Assembly: GCA_964017045.1 (NCBI GenBank)
Contig: OZ024808.1
Span: forward strand, 9,913,784 to 9,977,783
Direction of reading: 5' to 3'
From: Omphiscola glabra
Taxonomy: Eukaryota; Mollusca; Gastropoda; Lymnaeidae
DNA: 64,000 nucleotides
In this document: positions 37,468 to 49,560 of the stretch, one piece after another
Layout: every line of letters starts with the position of its first letter
How positions within the stretch are numbered: the stretch's first letter is position 1
Notes under the pieces: generated by a model
Told to the model about the DNA's origin: nothing
The model's input: the letters and a program-made list of their open reading frames with translations, nothing else
Database searches by the model: none
Position numbers and translations under genes: made by a program

Positions 37468-37862
37468 CAGTGGCGTAAGCGAGCTTAACTCGCGCCCGGG
37501 GCACAATAATACATTTTTAGCGCCCCCCCCAAGGGGCACAATACCTTTTTAGCCCCCCCCCCCCAATACCCTGTTGGCGCCCCCTATTCGAAAACCATAC
37601 AATATTATAGTAAAATATACCATTTGGCGCCCTTTTGCAGACCTGTTTACTCTTACGATTTTTGCGTACAATGTACGATTTTGAGGTGTATAAATGATAT
37701 ATACTGTATGTATGCTGTATGTTTATTTTTCAATGTATTGAATGATTTTGTGATGAAATTGTCACTTTTGTACGATTTTAAGAGTTTGACGGTAAACAGG
37801 TCTGCCTTTGTGAATAGCGCCCGGGGCATGATGCCCCCCTTGCCCCCCTCACTACGCCACTG
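37468..37862 (+). mobile_element. hAT MITE family A, copy 4, interrupted by a nested MITE
   Basis: It has family A termini (CAGTGGCGTAAG...CTACGCCACTG) in a C-rich target, with flanks CCCCGCCC and CCCCCCCC. The 5' half contains an extra duplicated CTTTTTAGC-CCCC segment. A second element interrupts it at 37638-37804. Confidence 0.88.
37638..37804. mobile_element. Nested MITE with CAGACCTGTTTAC termini
   Basis: The element is 167 bp with 13-bp perfect inverted termini CAGACCTGTTTAC and GTAAACAGGTCTG. Subterminal TACGATTTT motifs occur on both sides. It lies inside the family A copy, splitting its CTTTTG/CTTTGTG segment. The 8-bp flanks (CCCTTTTG and CCTTTGTG) are similar but not identical, so a hAT origin is likely rather than proven. 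Confidence 0.82.
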
Positions 37863-39184
37863 CCCCCCCCGTAACTTTTTAATGCCAACCTTGATATTCT
37901 TCTTCATCTTCTATGTATTGGGCCCAAGATCAATATATTGATCATTCTGGCTTAAATGGAAGTTTTGATAAGTTGGTCAATGGGACTTTTCGGAAATGAA
38001 ACCAATAGACAGAGTCCTTGTCAAGTTATAGTTTCATGTTATTTCCCGTGAAAAGGAACTCCAAGTTGACCAGTCATGACATTATAATTATTACTAAGCT
38101 TCTTTTGTGTTATTTACACTTTGATGAGTCAAAGATGGTGGCGACTTAATCAATGAATAAATCAGCCGTTTTACCCTGAATTTTCAGTATTTCTTTTTGA
38201 TCTACACCCGGAACCGATAAATTACGGCGCCATTGACTGACTTACTTAGAAAATGAAACCAAGATGGCTTCTAGGTACGTCATAATCTAGAACAAATGGT
38301 GCGCGTTGCTCCCACACATACACACACACACACACACAAATGAGAACCTCGGTGCGCAAATATTTCTGTATTTCGTGGCGTAGTTTCATTGTTTTGGTTT
38401 CTGTTTTATAAATGTAATAGGAGGAAAAACCTGTTAAAAAACAATTTTTTTTTGGTTTTGTTTGTTTTTTTAAATTTTGTTGTTTTTAAATTAGTTGATT
38501 TTCAGATGAGAATTTTTTTTTGAATCTGTCAAATTTTTAAGTTTTTGAAAAGAAGGGAACATTATTATTTTAGAACAAAGGTTTTGATCAGATGTACCAG
38601 GAGGAATGTTGAATATGACGGAAAGTCTTTACTAAATAGTTCTTTCTCTTAAATTCTTTTATCTGTACGAATGTACGAGTGCTCCCCACCCCCCTCCCCC
38701 CAAAGCGGCTACCAAATCTAAATGATCACTATTTAAGTCATTATTGTCACTAAATGAGTTCATTTATGGCTGATTTCTACGCTAAAGAAATACTTTAGAT
38801 GTCTTGTGTGTTAAATTATTGTAAAATATTGTCTTGGTTTAAAAGTATCTACTTATTTATGTGCTGAAAATGAACAGGTGCAATGTACAATGCAATTAAT
38901 TTGTTTATGTACAATGCAATTAATTTGTTTATGTACAATGCAATTAATTTGTTTTCCCATTCATGTGAATCAATAAAAAAAAATCGTATAATTATATTAC
39001 TTAAAGTTTTTATTAATTTAATATACACACTTTACAAAATGATAACTTAAGTTATTACTGCCCCAAAAATATATATTGGAATATTAGCAGGTCGAGATGG
39101 AATGTGATTTAATGAGATTATCGAGTCTAGCGGGAAGGGGCTTTAGTAGGGTGGGTGGGTGTGTGAGTATGGGGTGTGTGGGTG
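37863..39184. other. AT-rich intergenic, no gene seen
   Basis: Holds a short 24-bp repeat (GTACAATGCAATTAATTTGT, 3 copies, 38883-38954). Otherwise nothing was recognised. Confidence 0.45.
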
Positions 39185-39336
39185 CAGAGGCGTAACAACG
39201 GCTTGGCATTGGGGCAGTTGCCAAGGGCGCCGGCCTGCGCCTGTTCAAAAGGGCGCCGCTAAATCTCTAATTTTTAAATTTTTATTATTTAAAAAATAAA
39301 TTTGCCAAGGGCGCCAAAAACCAAGTTACGCCTCTG
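39185..39336. mobile_element. hAT MITE family B-like (CAGAGGCGTAAC termini)
   Basis: The element is 152 bp with inverted termini CAGAGGCGTAAC and GTTACGCCTCTG and internal GCCAAGGGCGCC motifs on both sides. The flanks TGTGGGTG are identical, but they lie in a GTGGG simple repeat, which weakens that evidence. The 36-bp G/T array starts directly at its right end. Confidence 0.82.
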
Positions 39337-39546
39337 TGTGGGTGGGTGGGTGTGGGTGTTTGGTTGTGGGTGGGTGGGTGTGGGGTGTTTGGTTGTGGGT
39401 GGGTGGGTGTGGGGTGTTTGGTTGTGGGTGGGTGGGTGGGGGGTGTTTGGTTGTGGGTGGGTGGGTGTGGGGTGTTTGGTTGTGGGTGTGGGGTGTTTGG
39501 TTGTGGGTGGGTGGGTATGGGGTGTTTGGTTGTGGGTGGGTGGGTG
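39337..39546. repeat. ~36-bp G/T-rich array (GGGTGTTTGGTTGTGGGTGG core)
   Basis: About six units of strongly G-rich plus strand that could form G-quadruplexes. It starts at the edge of the MITE at 39185-39336. Confidence 0.92.
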
Positions 39547-39659
39547 CAAGGGAGTGTCTTTCATTTTGTTTCAATTTGTTACATTTTTTTACAAGTATTA
39601 CTTTATTGGTCTTACGAAACTAGGAATGTAGTGCATAGATAAACGTTCTTGTAACTGTA

Positions 39660-40745
39660 ATCTGTGTTGTTGTAGATGTCATCTGTGTTGTTGTAGATGT
39701 CATCTGTGTTGTTGTAGATGTCATCTGTGTTGTTGTAGATGTCATCGGTGTTGTTGTAGATGTCATCTGTGTTGTTGTATATGTCAGCTGTGTTGTTGTG
39801 GATGTCATATGTGTTGTTGTATATGTCATCTGTGTTGTTGTAGATGTCATATGTGTTGTTGTGTATGTCATCTGTGTTGTTGTGTATGTCATCTGTGTTG
39901 TTGTATATGTCATCTGTGTTGTTATATATGTCATCTGTGTTGTTGTATATGTCATCTGTGTTGTTGTATATGTCATCTGTGTTGTTGTATATGTCATCTG
40001 TGTTGTTGTATATGTCATCTGTGTTGTTGTATATGTCATCTGTGTTGTTGTATATGTCATATGTGTTGTTGTATATGTCATCTGTGTTGTTGTATATGTC
40101 ATCTGTGTTGTTGTTGTTGTCTTCACTAGTATTCTATTGCAAAGTGCAGCTTTTTTGTATATGTCATCTGTGTTGTTGTATATGTCATCTGTGTTGTTGT
40201 ATATGTCATCTGTGTTGTTGTATATGTCATCTGTGTTGTTGTATATGTCATCTGTGTTGTTGTATATGTCATCTGTGTTGTTATATATGTCATCTGTGTT
40301 GTTGTATATGTCATCTGTGTTGTTGTTGTTGTTGTCTTCACTAGTATTCTATTGCAAAGTGCAGCTTTTTTGTATATGTCATCTGTGTTGTTGTATATGT
40401 CATCTGTGTTGTTGTATATGTCATATGTGTTGTTGTACATGTCATCTGTGTTGTTGTCTTCACTAGTATTCTATTGCAAAGTGCAGCTTTCTTGTAGATG
40501 TCATCTGTGTTGTTGTAGATGTCATCTGTGTTGTTGTAGATGTCATATGTGTGATTGTAGATGTCATTTGTGTTGTTGTAGATGTCATCTGTGATGTTGG
40601 TGTAGATGTTATCTGTGCTGTTGGTGTAGATGGCATCTGTGTTGTTGTTGATGTCATCTGTGTTGTTGTAGATGTCATCCGTGTTGTTGTGGTTGTAGAT
40701 GTCATTTGTGTTATTTTAGATGTCATCCGTGTTGTTATTTTAGAT
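39660..40745. repeat. 21-bp minisatellite with larger repeated segments
   Basis: About 45 copies of TGTTGTTGTATATGTCATCT + G. Three copies of a non-repeat spacer (CTTCACTAGTATTCTATTGC then AAAGTGCAGC) at about 40121, 40336 and 40459 show that blocks of array plus spacer were duplicated. Confidence 0.95.
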
Positions 40746-40775
40746 GTCTTCTGTTTTTGTTTAATTCTTCCGATG

Positions 40776-41060
40776 TGATTGTCTGAGAATGTCTGTTTAC
40801 TGAATGTCTGTTTATGGAATGGTTAAACGTCTGAGAATATCTGTTTGTTGGATAGCTAAGCGTCTGAAAATGTCGATTTAATGAATGGCTAAACGTCTGA
40901 GAATGTCTATATATTGAAGGGCTAAATGTCTGAGAATGTCTATATATTGAAGGGCTAAACGTCTGAGAATGTCCGTATATTGAAGGGCTAAATGTCTGAG
41001 AATGTCTGTATATTGAAGGGCTACACGTCTGAGAATGTCTGTTTGTTGAATGGCTTAACG
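40776..41060. repeat. 33-bp minisatellite (GAATGTCTGTATATTGAAGG core)
   Basis: About nine copies, conserved in the middle and diverged at both ends. Confidence 0.92.
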
Positions 41061-41467
41061 TTTTCACGGTCAATATTTGGTGCCTGGTCTGGTTTAACGC
41101 CCGAATCTTCAACAGTTGCATAACATAAGCCCCCGTTGGTATCTAGGAGATTGATCCAATGAGACTTTCCACTCGTGACTACGGTGAAATACATAACATT
41201 GTGATTTAAGTAACTGACTACCTCTAGATGAGCCACTACTCCGGGAGTGTTTATGAGCAGGTTCTCAACTCTTTGCATATAATATAAACAGTTCAGACAC
41301 GTTAAGAAATTCTTTATTATCCTGGGTCTTATAGTGTTTTGAGAACACGAGATACACTCCAGGAGAGTACAAAATATTGTCAGCCCACAACGAGGCAAAG
41401 TCGAGTGCTTGAACCTCTTAATTACTGCTTGGCCTTGGACGTACACTTTCATGCCCATACGCCGCAC
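41021..41467 (-). CDS. Unrecognised 148-codon reading frame
   Basis: The frame has a mixed, non-repetitive composition over residues 1-125, including several cysteines (CISCSQN, CLNC) and hydrophobic segments. Its C-terminal end runs into the 33-bp minisatellite. I recognise no family and see no clear splice sites. It may be a decayed exon or a chance frame. Confidence 0.2.
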   Translation of the reverse strand: MRRMGMKVYVQGQAVIKRFKHSTLPRCGLTIFCTLLECISCSQNTIRPRIIKNFLTCLNCLYYMQRVENLLINTPGVVAHLEVVSYLNHNVMYFTVVTSGKSHWINLLDTNGGLCYATVEDSGVKPDQAPNIDRENVKPFNKQTFSDV

Positions 41468-42400
41468 CGAGGGCGCTCAATCGTTCTTAACTGTTCGTAA
41501 TAACACGCTTTGCTCTGTACAACATTGGTCACAGGTCGAGGGGTCAACTTGTAGGACTAATGGTCAGAGGTGGTGTGGTATGTGGGACCCTATGCGAGAA
41601 GTGGTTTTGTCACGGGTATCTAATCGAAACGGGAAACGAATGACTAGCACACCCCATGCTCTGCAGATTGTGCGAACCTGAGGGGCAAGGGCAAGGTCAC
41701 AGGCAATGGATTTTTGGGGTATGGGAGGGTGGAGATAAATCCATTATCTTGGTAGGTCTTTCAATAACTTATTTTATCCTATTTGTTTTTATGCGTTGCT
41801 ACAACGAGAAAAGAATTGGGATCGATTGGGTGTATGTATTACATGTTTATTCACTGTTGTTACACAATTGTAAAAATCTCTATTCTACTCCAGATTCTAC
41901 ATTAATTAAGTAAGTAGTTCATCATCAGCTGGACTCTGGCTAGCAACTAGACCCACATTCCAGGGGTCGTGTCGTCACAAATACCTGAAAACCCAAACCA
42001 ATCCCGCCATCTGACGCGGAAGCGCGGGGTTACATCCCCTTGCCTTAACTTCCGGTCTATCTCCGGACGTTCGTTTCCTCCCCTCACATCTTTCACTGAA
42101 CTTCACCATTCTATAAATAGACATTCACATTTTTAAAATAAATTCTAAACACTCTTGAAGAGTTCACTGACATCCAGGGGCGGAGACAAAACAACGAGGA
42201 ACGTAGTCGCCATTATGGTGCCGCCACAGAAAGTCAGATACTTAAAAGTAGTTTCATCTGTTTGTACTGAAGTGCCCCGAGAAAAAGGTAGTTCCAAGTG
42301 ACCAGATCCACCCACCCCCAACTCTCTCGCCTCCGTATTCGCCACTGACTTGGTAGTTAAATATTTAAAAGTTGATGGGAATGATAAAGTAATCAATACA
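41468..42400. other. Intergenic, no gene seen
   Basis: Mixed composition with no recognised coding or repeat feature. Confidence 0.4.
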
Positions 42401-42404
42401 TAAA

Positions 42405-42525
42405 ATGTTGCATGACTGTGAGCAGGGCCGTACATGGCTGTGAGCAGGGCCGTACAAGACTGTGCAGGGCCGTACAAGACTGTGTGCAGGGTCATGCATG
42501 ACTGTGTGCAGGGTGGTACAAAACT
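42405..42525. repeat. ~22-bp tandem repeat (GACTGTGAGCAGGGCCGTAC core)
   Basis: About five imperfect copies. Confidence 0.85.
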
Positions 42526-42727
42526 TTATACAAGACCGTGACAAGCACATACTGCGCCCGCGACTCTACCCTTTGATTGGAAAATGACACTTCTGACGCC
42601 CTCTGAAGATGTCGCGGGAAAAGTGGGGGGGCTCCTTCACGTGCCCTGACTTTAGGTGTGCCTTAGACAACAGCAAAGGCTGATTTTGTTATTGTTGATA
42701 TCCTCGACAAGAAGTTTCCATAGATTT

Positions 42728-42985
42728 AGCGACATGGTGCACCAGACATGTCGTGACAGTGTGCACTAGAGATGTAGCGACATGGTGCACCAGACATGTC
42801 GTGACAGGGTGCACTAGAGATGTAGCGACAGGGTGCACTAGAGATGTAGCGACAGGGTGCACCAGACATGTCGTGACAGGGTGCACCAGAGATGTAGCGA
42901 CAGGGTGCACTAGAGATGTAGTGACAGGGTGCACCAGACATGTCGTGACAGGGTGCACTAGAGATGTAGTGACAGGGTGCACCAG
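42728..42985. repeat. 24-bp minisatellite, two alternating unit types
   Basis: About 10 copies. Units ending in CACCAGACATGTCGTGACA and CACTAGAGATGTAGCGACA alternate, giving partial 48- and 72-bp periods. Confidence 0.93.
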
Positions 42986-43602
42986 GACACCGCGTTATAA
43001 AAATAACCAGGGCGCACCCAGCCTCGCCAAATGACAATAATAAACGGAATGAGAACAAAATCCTAGTTATCATAACAGATGAACGAATAGATGCAAAACC
43101 TTATGACAAGACCTTTGTTCAGTTGTTCATGTAGAATTCAGTATTATATGTCGTTGTCAAGTAAAGTCAGACCATTGAGTGGTTCTCAGTATTAGCTCTA
43201 CCAATGGGGTCGTTTGGTGTTTAGCAGAGCGGTCCTCACCCCTTCATACTTTGCATTTGAAATTAGACTGTCGCAAATGCAGATGAACTTGAAATTTATC
43301 AAATTGATCAAACCCCTTGGGGTCAATAATCCCCACCCTACCACCACCACCATTTTATTGAAAAATTTGGGAACCGTTGGTGTTCATCCGAAATGCATTT
43401 GTGTCTCATCCCAGCCCAGCAGTAAAAAAAAAACTTTGGTCAGAATTATTCGCGCCATGTGGTAGTCATTGAGCCATCTGCAACGAGGCGCTAACGAGAG
43501 CCATTTTATGTAAAAACAACAAATTCTGTGTTCAAAATTCAATTTTTATTTTTTTTTATGTTAGAAAAGGTGGTTCATTAGGAATAGGTGCAGTTGTGTG
43601 CG

Positions 43603-43800
43603 TATCCGGAAAAATTTACACGTTAAAATTTTCCGTCAAATTTCTTTTTGAACGCATTATTATTTTTCTATATAGTAGAGTGCGTTTTAAAAAAAATTTG
43701 ACGAAAATTTTAACGTGTGAACTGAAAAAAAGTTTCGACCAAATTTCCGTCGTTCAATTTTCTGTCGACGAAATTTCTTTCGATCAAATTTCCGGTAACC
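43603..43800. mobile_element. Palindromic foldback MITE family C, copy 3 (left arm shortened)
   Basis: It starts TATCCGGAAAAATTTACACG and ends AATTTCCGGTAACC. The left arm lacks about 60 bp of the internal arm repeats present in the right arm. Confidence 0.8.
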
Positions 43801-44012
43801 AGTTTTGTGGCATATGAACCAAAGATAAAAACTTTTCACCGAACTAGAGCAAAGACTCTACCATAAAAATCAGCGCATCATTGTTGTGCGACACCAAGAT
43901 CAGTCTTTACAAGAAACAATGGAATGAAATGAATGACATGCGAAAACTGCTCTCGCAGTAACTCTAGTCAACACGTCATAATCGAATTATAGAAATTTTA
44001 GTAACCACCAAT
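43801..44012. other. Intergenic, no gene seen
   Basis: Nothing was recognised between the foldback element and the MITE at 44013. Confidence 0.4.
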
Positions 44013-44186
44013 CAGTGGCATAGGCGCGGATGTGGCGGTCCCCCTTGGGCATCATTTTTTTTTCTCTTTATTATGGAGGGACGGAAATTCGGGAAATTTA
44101 CAATTTTTTGGTGTGTTTTTTTTTAATGGAACGGGTGGTATAAACCTTGGCCCACCCTGAGCGGCATTAACCCTAGCTACGCCATT
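44013..44186 (+). mobile_element. Degenerate hAT MITE (CAGTGGCATAG termini)
   Basis: The element is 174 bp with imperfect inverted termini CAGTGGCATAG and CTACGCCATTG. The flanks CCACCAAT and CCGCCAGT match at 6 of 8 positions. The body differs from family A. Confidence 0.65.
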
Positions 44187-45404
44187 GCCGCCAGTTATGA
44201 TGATGAGTTGAAAAATCCCATATCTTAACCTCAGTCATAGAAACACAAAAAAACTATCCGTCGCACTTTCCAGCCCTACCCATAAAGTAATGAAGGATTT
44301 AGACAGTTTTGATAGATTGGCTATAAATAGCACATGACTGCCTTATGCTAAGCAGCGTCCACGAAAACAAGGCGACCTTTCAATTAGCGAGATACAACAA
44401 CGGAATAGAGATACACGTAACAGAAGATTAGATGTTCATTGAAATCAATTAGATCAAGTCTCGTGGGCTAACCAACGCCTACGCGAGTACGCGACGAGTT
44501 ATCTTATCGGAACTTATCGATGACCTTTGTAACGGTCGCGTGACGACTACTAATGCATGCACTGCGGCTTGTTGCTTCGCGGAGCCGGTTGTTAGAGTCT
44601 CCCAGATATTAAAAATAATGTCTGTTCATTGGATGACTAATGAGAAACGTTTATTATTAGTGCAGATAAACCGGTACTTTAAATGTACTTAGGAAAGGAC
44701 TGGGGAGTTTTGGGGGGGGGGGGGGGTGTCAGGAGATTTTTTTTTTTTTTTAAGGAATCAACTAGTTCAATACCTCTTGAGATTCGATTTCACATGTCGA
44801 TCAGACGATTTTTTGGGAAACCAAATTCTTAGTGCGTTCCAGGTCCAGGTCTAATATAAACGCGAACAGCTTACACTTACAGTGTCACGCGCGTTTAAAG
44901 CTTAGCAGTAGTTAGTTAAGTTAGCAGAATTTTTGTTTTCTTCCAGTCCGTCTCCATTTTGTTACTTTAACAAATGCAAGACGGTTTCCGAAATATTTTG
45001 TCAGTGACATCATAGCGGTCCTGGGCGTCCTCAAATTGTTAAGTGCCCTCGATTGCCGGCTCGCTTTTCGACACCAAGGCCAGTGAGAAATCAATGATAC
45101 GGGTGGAGGAAATAGTGGGTGGGTGGGGGTGTGCTGATTGGCCTAGCACGCGGATGACTAAGAGGTGTCGAATCTCATGCTGCGGTCACGGTCCATGTGA
45201 GGCGGCGCGGCCTTGTGTCTGGGCCCAGGCCTGGCCGCGTAGGTGTCGGCTTCGTTACTGACTAAGGTCTGAGTGGATGATCCGATGAGTCTCCATGAAT
45301 TTCCTACAAACTATTTTTGTAATGACGCAGCGTTTACTTCACCTCACTAATTTCTGGTAGTGAGTAATCTGTAATGTTGAAGATGCCTCACCCCCACAAT
45401 CTGG
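44187..45404. other. Intergenic, no gene seen
   Basis: Contains a G-run/T-run at 44711-44751. No gene was recognised. Confidence 0.4.
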
Positions 45405-45406
45405 CG

Positions 45407-45493
45407 TTTCCACATATGACAAAGTGGTGTTTCCACATATGACAAAGTGGTGTTTCCACATATGACAAAGTGGTGTTTCCAAGTGGTGTTTCC
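45407..45493. repeat. 23-bp tandem repeat (GTGTTTCCACATATGACAAA core)
   Basis: Three to four near-identical copies. Confidence 0.88.
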
Positions 45494-45671
45494 GCACTTT
45501 TTATACTTTGACCAACAGCGAAGCATAATTGTATGATGTAGCAACATGTTTTAAAAAATACCTTTGTAACTCTCGGATTAATTTTTGTCTCCCTTTCCAT
45601 GCCCTTCATGTTCTCTACCTCTATCAGTTGCAACTTATAATAAAATAATATGAATATATGTGCACACAAAC

Positions 45672-45830
45672 TGTCAATAGATCACCATGCACAAACTGTC
45701 CATGGTCCATTGATCACCATTCACAAACTGTCCATAGATCACGATTCACAAACTGTCCATAGATCCCCATTCACAAACTGTCCATAGATCACCATTCACA
45801 AACTGTCTATAGATCGCCATGTACTAACTG
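45672..45830. repeat. 25-bp tandem repeat (CACAAACTGTCCATAGATCA core)
   Basis: About six copies. Confidence 0.9.
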
Positions 45831-47607
45831 GGGATGAGTCATTGCAAGTGCCTGGATGACACGTGACTTAAATGTCAAGTTGACATCTGATGTTACAGTA
45901 TAATGAACACATAGCTATAACTTGAGTTCATATGACCCCCCCCCCCCCCCCAAAAAAAAAAAGAAAATCGCAATAGAATTGTTCTTACGCCGTTAGTAGA
46001 CCATATAATTGTTGTAAGGTATTGTTATGTATTGACCCTTCATAACCTCCACACCCTTTTAAGATTTTCATGTGCGCCTTTCACTTTAAGAGTTTATTAT
46101 GAAGATAATGTGGTGCAATATTTTCATAGTTCTCAGTCTATGTACAATGTATCCTACCTTTTTCTGCTTGCAACAGCCCTGTGCCACGTATATGCTGGAG
46201 TATTGGGGTGAAAAAATGTGTATAGTTGTGAGTGCATCTTCTTCCTTGTTCCTCGTATCGTTGCGTAGACGATCTATAATAATCATTCACGAGTGGCTCT
46301 CGTCCGCCACGCTCTCATTGCGCACCGTGCTGCGCTCTCGTGCTCTGCTTGCCGAGTCGTGCACATGAACATGTACGCACCAAATGCTCCTAAAAGAACA
46401 CATGTCTACGTCATTGTTTTTTTTTTAAAGAGGTCCTCCACATTTTCCCCTCCTCTTCTTTCTTTCGCCTTTTCGTCCTCGAGGAACAGCAGCCGATCTT
46501 CATCGACGTCTGTGATTAGGACATAGGCCGCCTACAAGAGCCCTCCAGGCATCACGATCCTGAGCCAATCTCTCCAGCCTCCCTCCGCGGCTGATAAAAA
46601 ACACAGAACTGTGGAAATAATTCATAAAATAGTTTGTGCTGAAAGACCAGATAAGGACACAGATCCTAGGCCTCATGGCATTGTAAGAAGTAAACTGGTC
46701 CATGGTCCATGTGGGGAAAAAGAACCCTCAAAGCCGTGCATCTGGAATTATTGTAGAGATGATGCACAGCTGAGATCTCCCCGAATTTTGCACGTCTTCC
46801 CGTATTTCACACGCGTGGTTGTGTCATCCCAGCTAGTTCCTGAATTCTTTCCATTGATCTCTGTTATGAGATGTATAATAATGTATGATTTCCATCTCAA
46901 CCCACATCTTTGACGTCTCTCTCACTCATTCTGACGAGGTCCAGGTCCCATCTCCATGTGTTCTGAGGTAATCGTTTATTTCTTTCGCCCTTTGGGTTCT
47001 ATGGCAGAGACTCTGGTGAATCTAGATGTAAAAAAATATATATAATGTGTAAAAAATTTAACCAACACAAATAATGAATACGTATGTTTAAGCGTCTAGG
47101 AATAGCTTCTTTGTAGCCTGCTACATTGAGCTTGTATGTACTAAATTAGCCCCCCCCCCCTTTTTCTTTCCACACAAACACACACACCACTTGTAGTTGT
47201 ATCCGACACAGTAGTTATTCTTCTAGATGCACCAACATTCGTTCTGACGTCCAACTTTTTATTACAAGAATGTTGTTCAGAGACTGTCTTTGCGAGCGAA
47301 GACATGACGTCATTCCCCAACCCCAACTTGATGAGAAAGGCCACGGTGTTTTTCACTTATCTGTTGCACGAGGGGAAGGCGAGGGTCACAATGTGTATGG
47401 TCCACGAAATAGCTCTGACCTTGGTCAAAGGGCCTATTGCCCAACAATGGTCGCATTCCTTACAGTTTTTTAACCTGTAGTGGTTGGCAAGAGGGGAGGG
47501 GGGGACGATGACAATGACCGCCCAAGGCTTAGGAATGCGTCGTCACCTGGTCAACGTCACGTGGCACCTCGTTACTGACAAACCAGGTTTTACATCTAGG
47601 CCTAGGC
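45831..47607. other. Intergenic, mostly unassigned
   Basis: Apart from the LINE remnant at 46500-46589, no feature was recognised. Includes a C16A11 homopolymer junction near 45938-45964. Confidence 0.4.
46500..46589 (-). pseudogene. C-terminal remnant of a LINE reverse transcriptase ORF
   Basis: The minus-strand frame ends RLERLAQDRDAWRALVGGLC PNHRRR and then a stop. The pattern DRxxWRxLVxxLC followed by a stop is the usual C-terminus of RTE- and similar LINE ORF2 proteins. The upstream part of the ORF is missing, consistent with a 5'-truncated old insertion. Confidence 0.5.
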
Positions 47608-49026
47608 AGGGCTACCACACCTTGGGAAATTTCCCAAGATCTTGGGAATTCACGACCCCCCATTGGGATCTGGGGAATAATTTTGAAAATCAGGCAAAAC
47701 CTTGGGAAATATTAATAGGGGGAATATTTTTTACATATTTAGAAAAAACGCAAACGACATATATGATAAAATTTAAATGAAAATAAAGCAAAATAGTTTT
47801 TAAAGTAACAAGGAAAAAATATCTTCTTAAAACTCTTTTCTGGTTTTAATTTTTTAAACCATTCATAAATAAATAAGAAATCTTCTGAAATTAAAGTTAA
47901 TATTGTGAAGTATTAAAAAAGTTAATAATTAAAGAAATGCAATTTTCTATTCTTTTTTTTTTTACATTGAGTACTAAAAATTACATCCAGGTGTTGAATG
48001 TCTATCAAATTGATCTTGTACACCATATGCATAGAACAATCTCAGCAATAAATAAACTGATAATACATCTTGAAATCTCAAAGGAAATCAATATAGACTA
48101 TTAATATTATAGAATTTGTAAAAGTGTGGGGGGGGGGGCAGTAGGCTCGGAAACTTTATCATTTGGCTATTAGACATTAGTAACCATACGAACAACAGTG
48201 CAAGCCAAAGAGGGAACGATAGTGTTCAATCAAGAATCGATAGTAAAATTTGATGAATTTCAGTTACTTCTACAATGTTTTCAAACTATGGTGTGATGCA
48301 TCTGTTAAAAAATCCAGCCAAATTTTCATCAATTGGAAAAAAAGTAGTTGTGCATTTACACACAGGTAATTAAGATATTAAAATTATACCGGTACATTGT
48401 AGGATTATAGCTGAAAAGTTCATTTAAACAGTATTTTGTTTGAAAAGAAATTATAATAATTATAATGTAAATTTACAAATTTAAAAAATACTTATTGTTT
48501 TCATATAATATCAATCCATTTTAACTACAATTATTATTATTAAATTCTGCTTTATTGCTTTGCAGACCCCATTACTAATCTACAGACTTACAACAAGGAA
48601 AAAACATGTTTTGATGATGTACCTTTTGCCTTGTAATAGTTTTAAAGAGACTTCTGTGTTGATTAGCCCTGTGAGCTTTGTTTCAAAGTGACTTTTTACC
48701 AGAAAATTTGGAAGCAATATTTAATTTAGTAACCTAGCTCCAGCGGGTATTGATAATTTGGATTATAAATTAATATTTTTTTTTTTCAAAATCAAATTAT
48801 TTTTTATGTGATGAAGATTTTTTAAAAAATGTCTTTTAAAATAAATTTCAGTCAATTACTGTACCCCGAGTTTCAGGGGCATTAATTCAAGCTATTATTG
48901 CATTAATTACTACATAGAAAACCCCTTGTTAAAGAAAACTCCTATATATTTATATGATCTTGGGAAATCTTGGGAAATTATTTGACAAAATCTTGGGAAA
49001 TTTTAAAAAAGTGAGTGGCAGCCCTG
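47608..49026. mobile_element. 1.4-kb non-autonomous hAT element
   Basis: The element is 1419 bp with inverted termini CAGGGCTACCAC and GTGGCAGCCCTG and a perfect 8-bp duplication GGCCTAGG. Both ends carry clustered subterminal CTTGGGAAAT motifs, the arrangement in which hAT transposases bind. The inside is AT-rich, with no reading frame that could encode a transposase, so it depends on an enzyme from elsewhere. Confidence 0.9.
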
Positions 49027-49027
49027 G

Positions 49028-49560
49028 GCCTAGGTCAGGGAGTGGTGACAGATGACAGGAAGTGGTGACGGATGACAGGGAGTAGTGACAGGTGGCAGGG
49101 AGTAGTGACATGCGGCAGGGAGTAATGACAGGTGGCAGGGAGTAGTGATAGGTGGCAGGGAATTGTGATTGATGACAGGGAGTATTCATAGTGGCAGGGA
49201 GTAGTGATAGGTGGCAGGGAATTGTGATTGATGACAGGGAGTATTCATATGTGGCAGGGAGTAGTGATCTAATCCTGACAATCGGCAGGGAAAATGACAG
49301 TTTGCAGGGGGTGACAGAAGGCTATGCAGTGACAGTATACAGGGGCGACCGATGGCTATGCAATGACAGTTTGCAGGGGGTGACAGATGGCTATGCAATG
49401 ATGGTTTGCAGGGAGTGTGACAGATGGCTAAGCAATGACGGTTTGCACGGTGTATGACAGATGGCTAAGCAATGACGGTTTGCAGGGGGTGTGACAGATT
49501 GTTAAGCAATGACGGTTTGCAGGGGGGGATGACAGATGGCTATGCAATGACGGTTTTGAA
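49028..49560. repeat. Compound minisatellite (GTGGCAGGGAGTAGTGACAG, then GACAGATGGCTATGCAATGA)
   Basis: Units of about 20 bp in the left half change to about 37 bp in the right half. Both share a GCAGGG-GTGACA core. The array abuts the end of the 1.4-kb hAT element. Confidence 0.85.

Noticed and set aside
39620..40726. Thr-rich and Cys/Val-rich frames on both strands
   Set aside because: They are translations of the 21-bp minisatellite.
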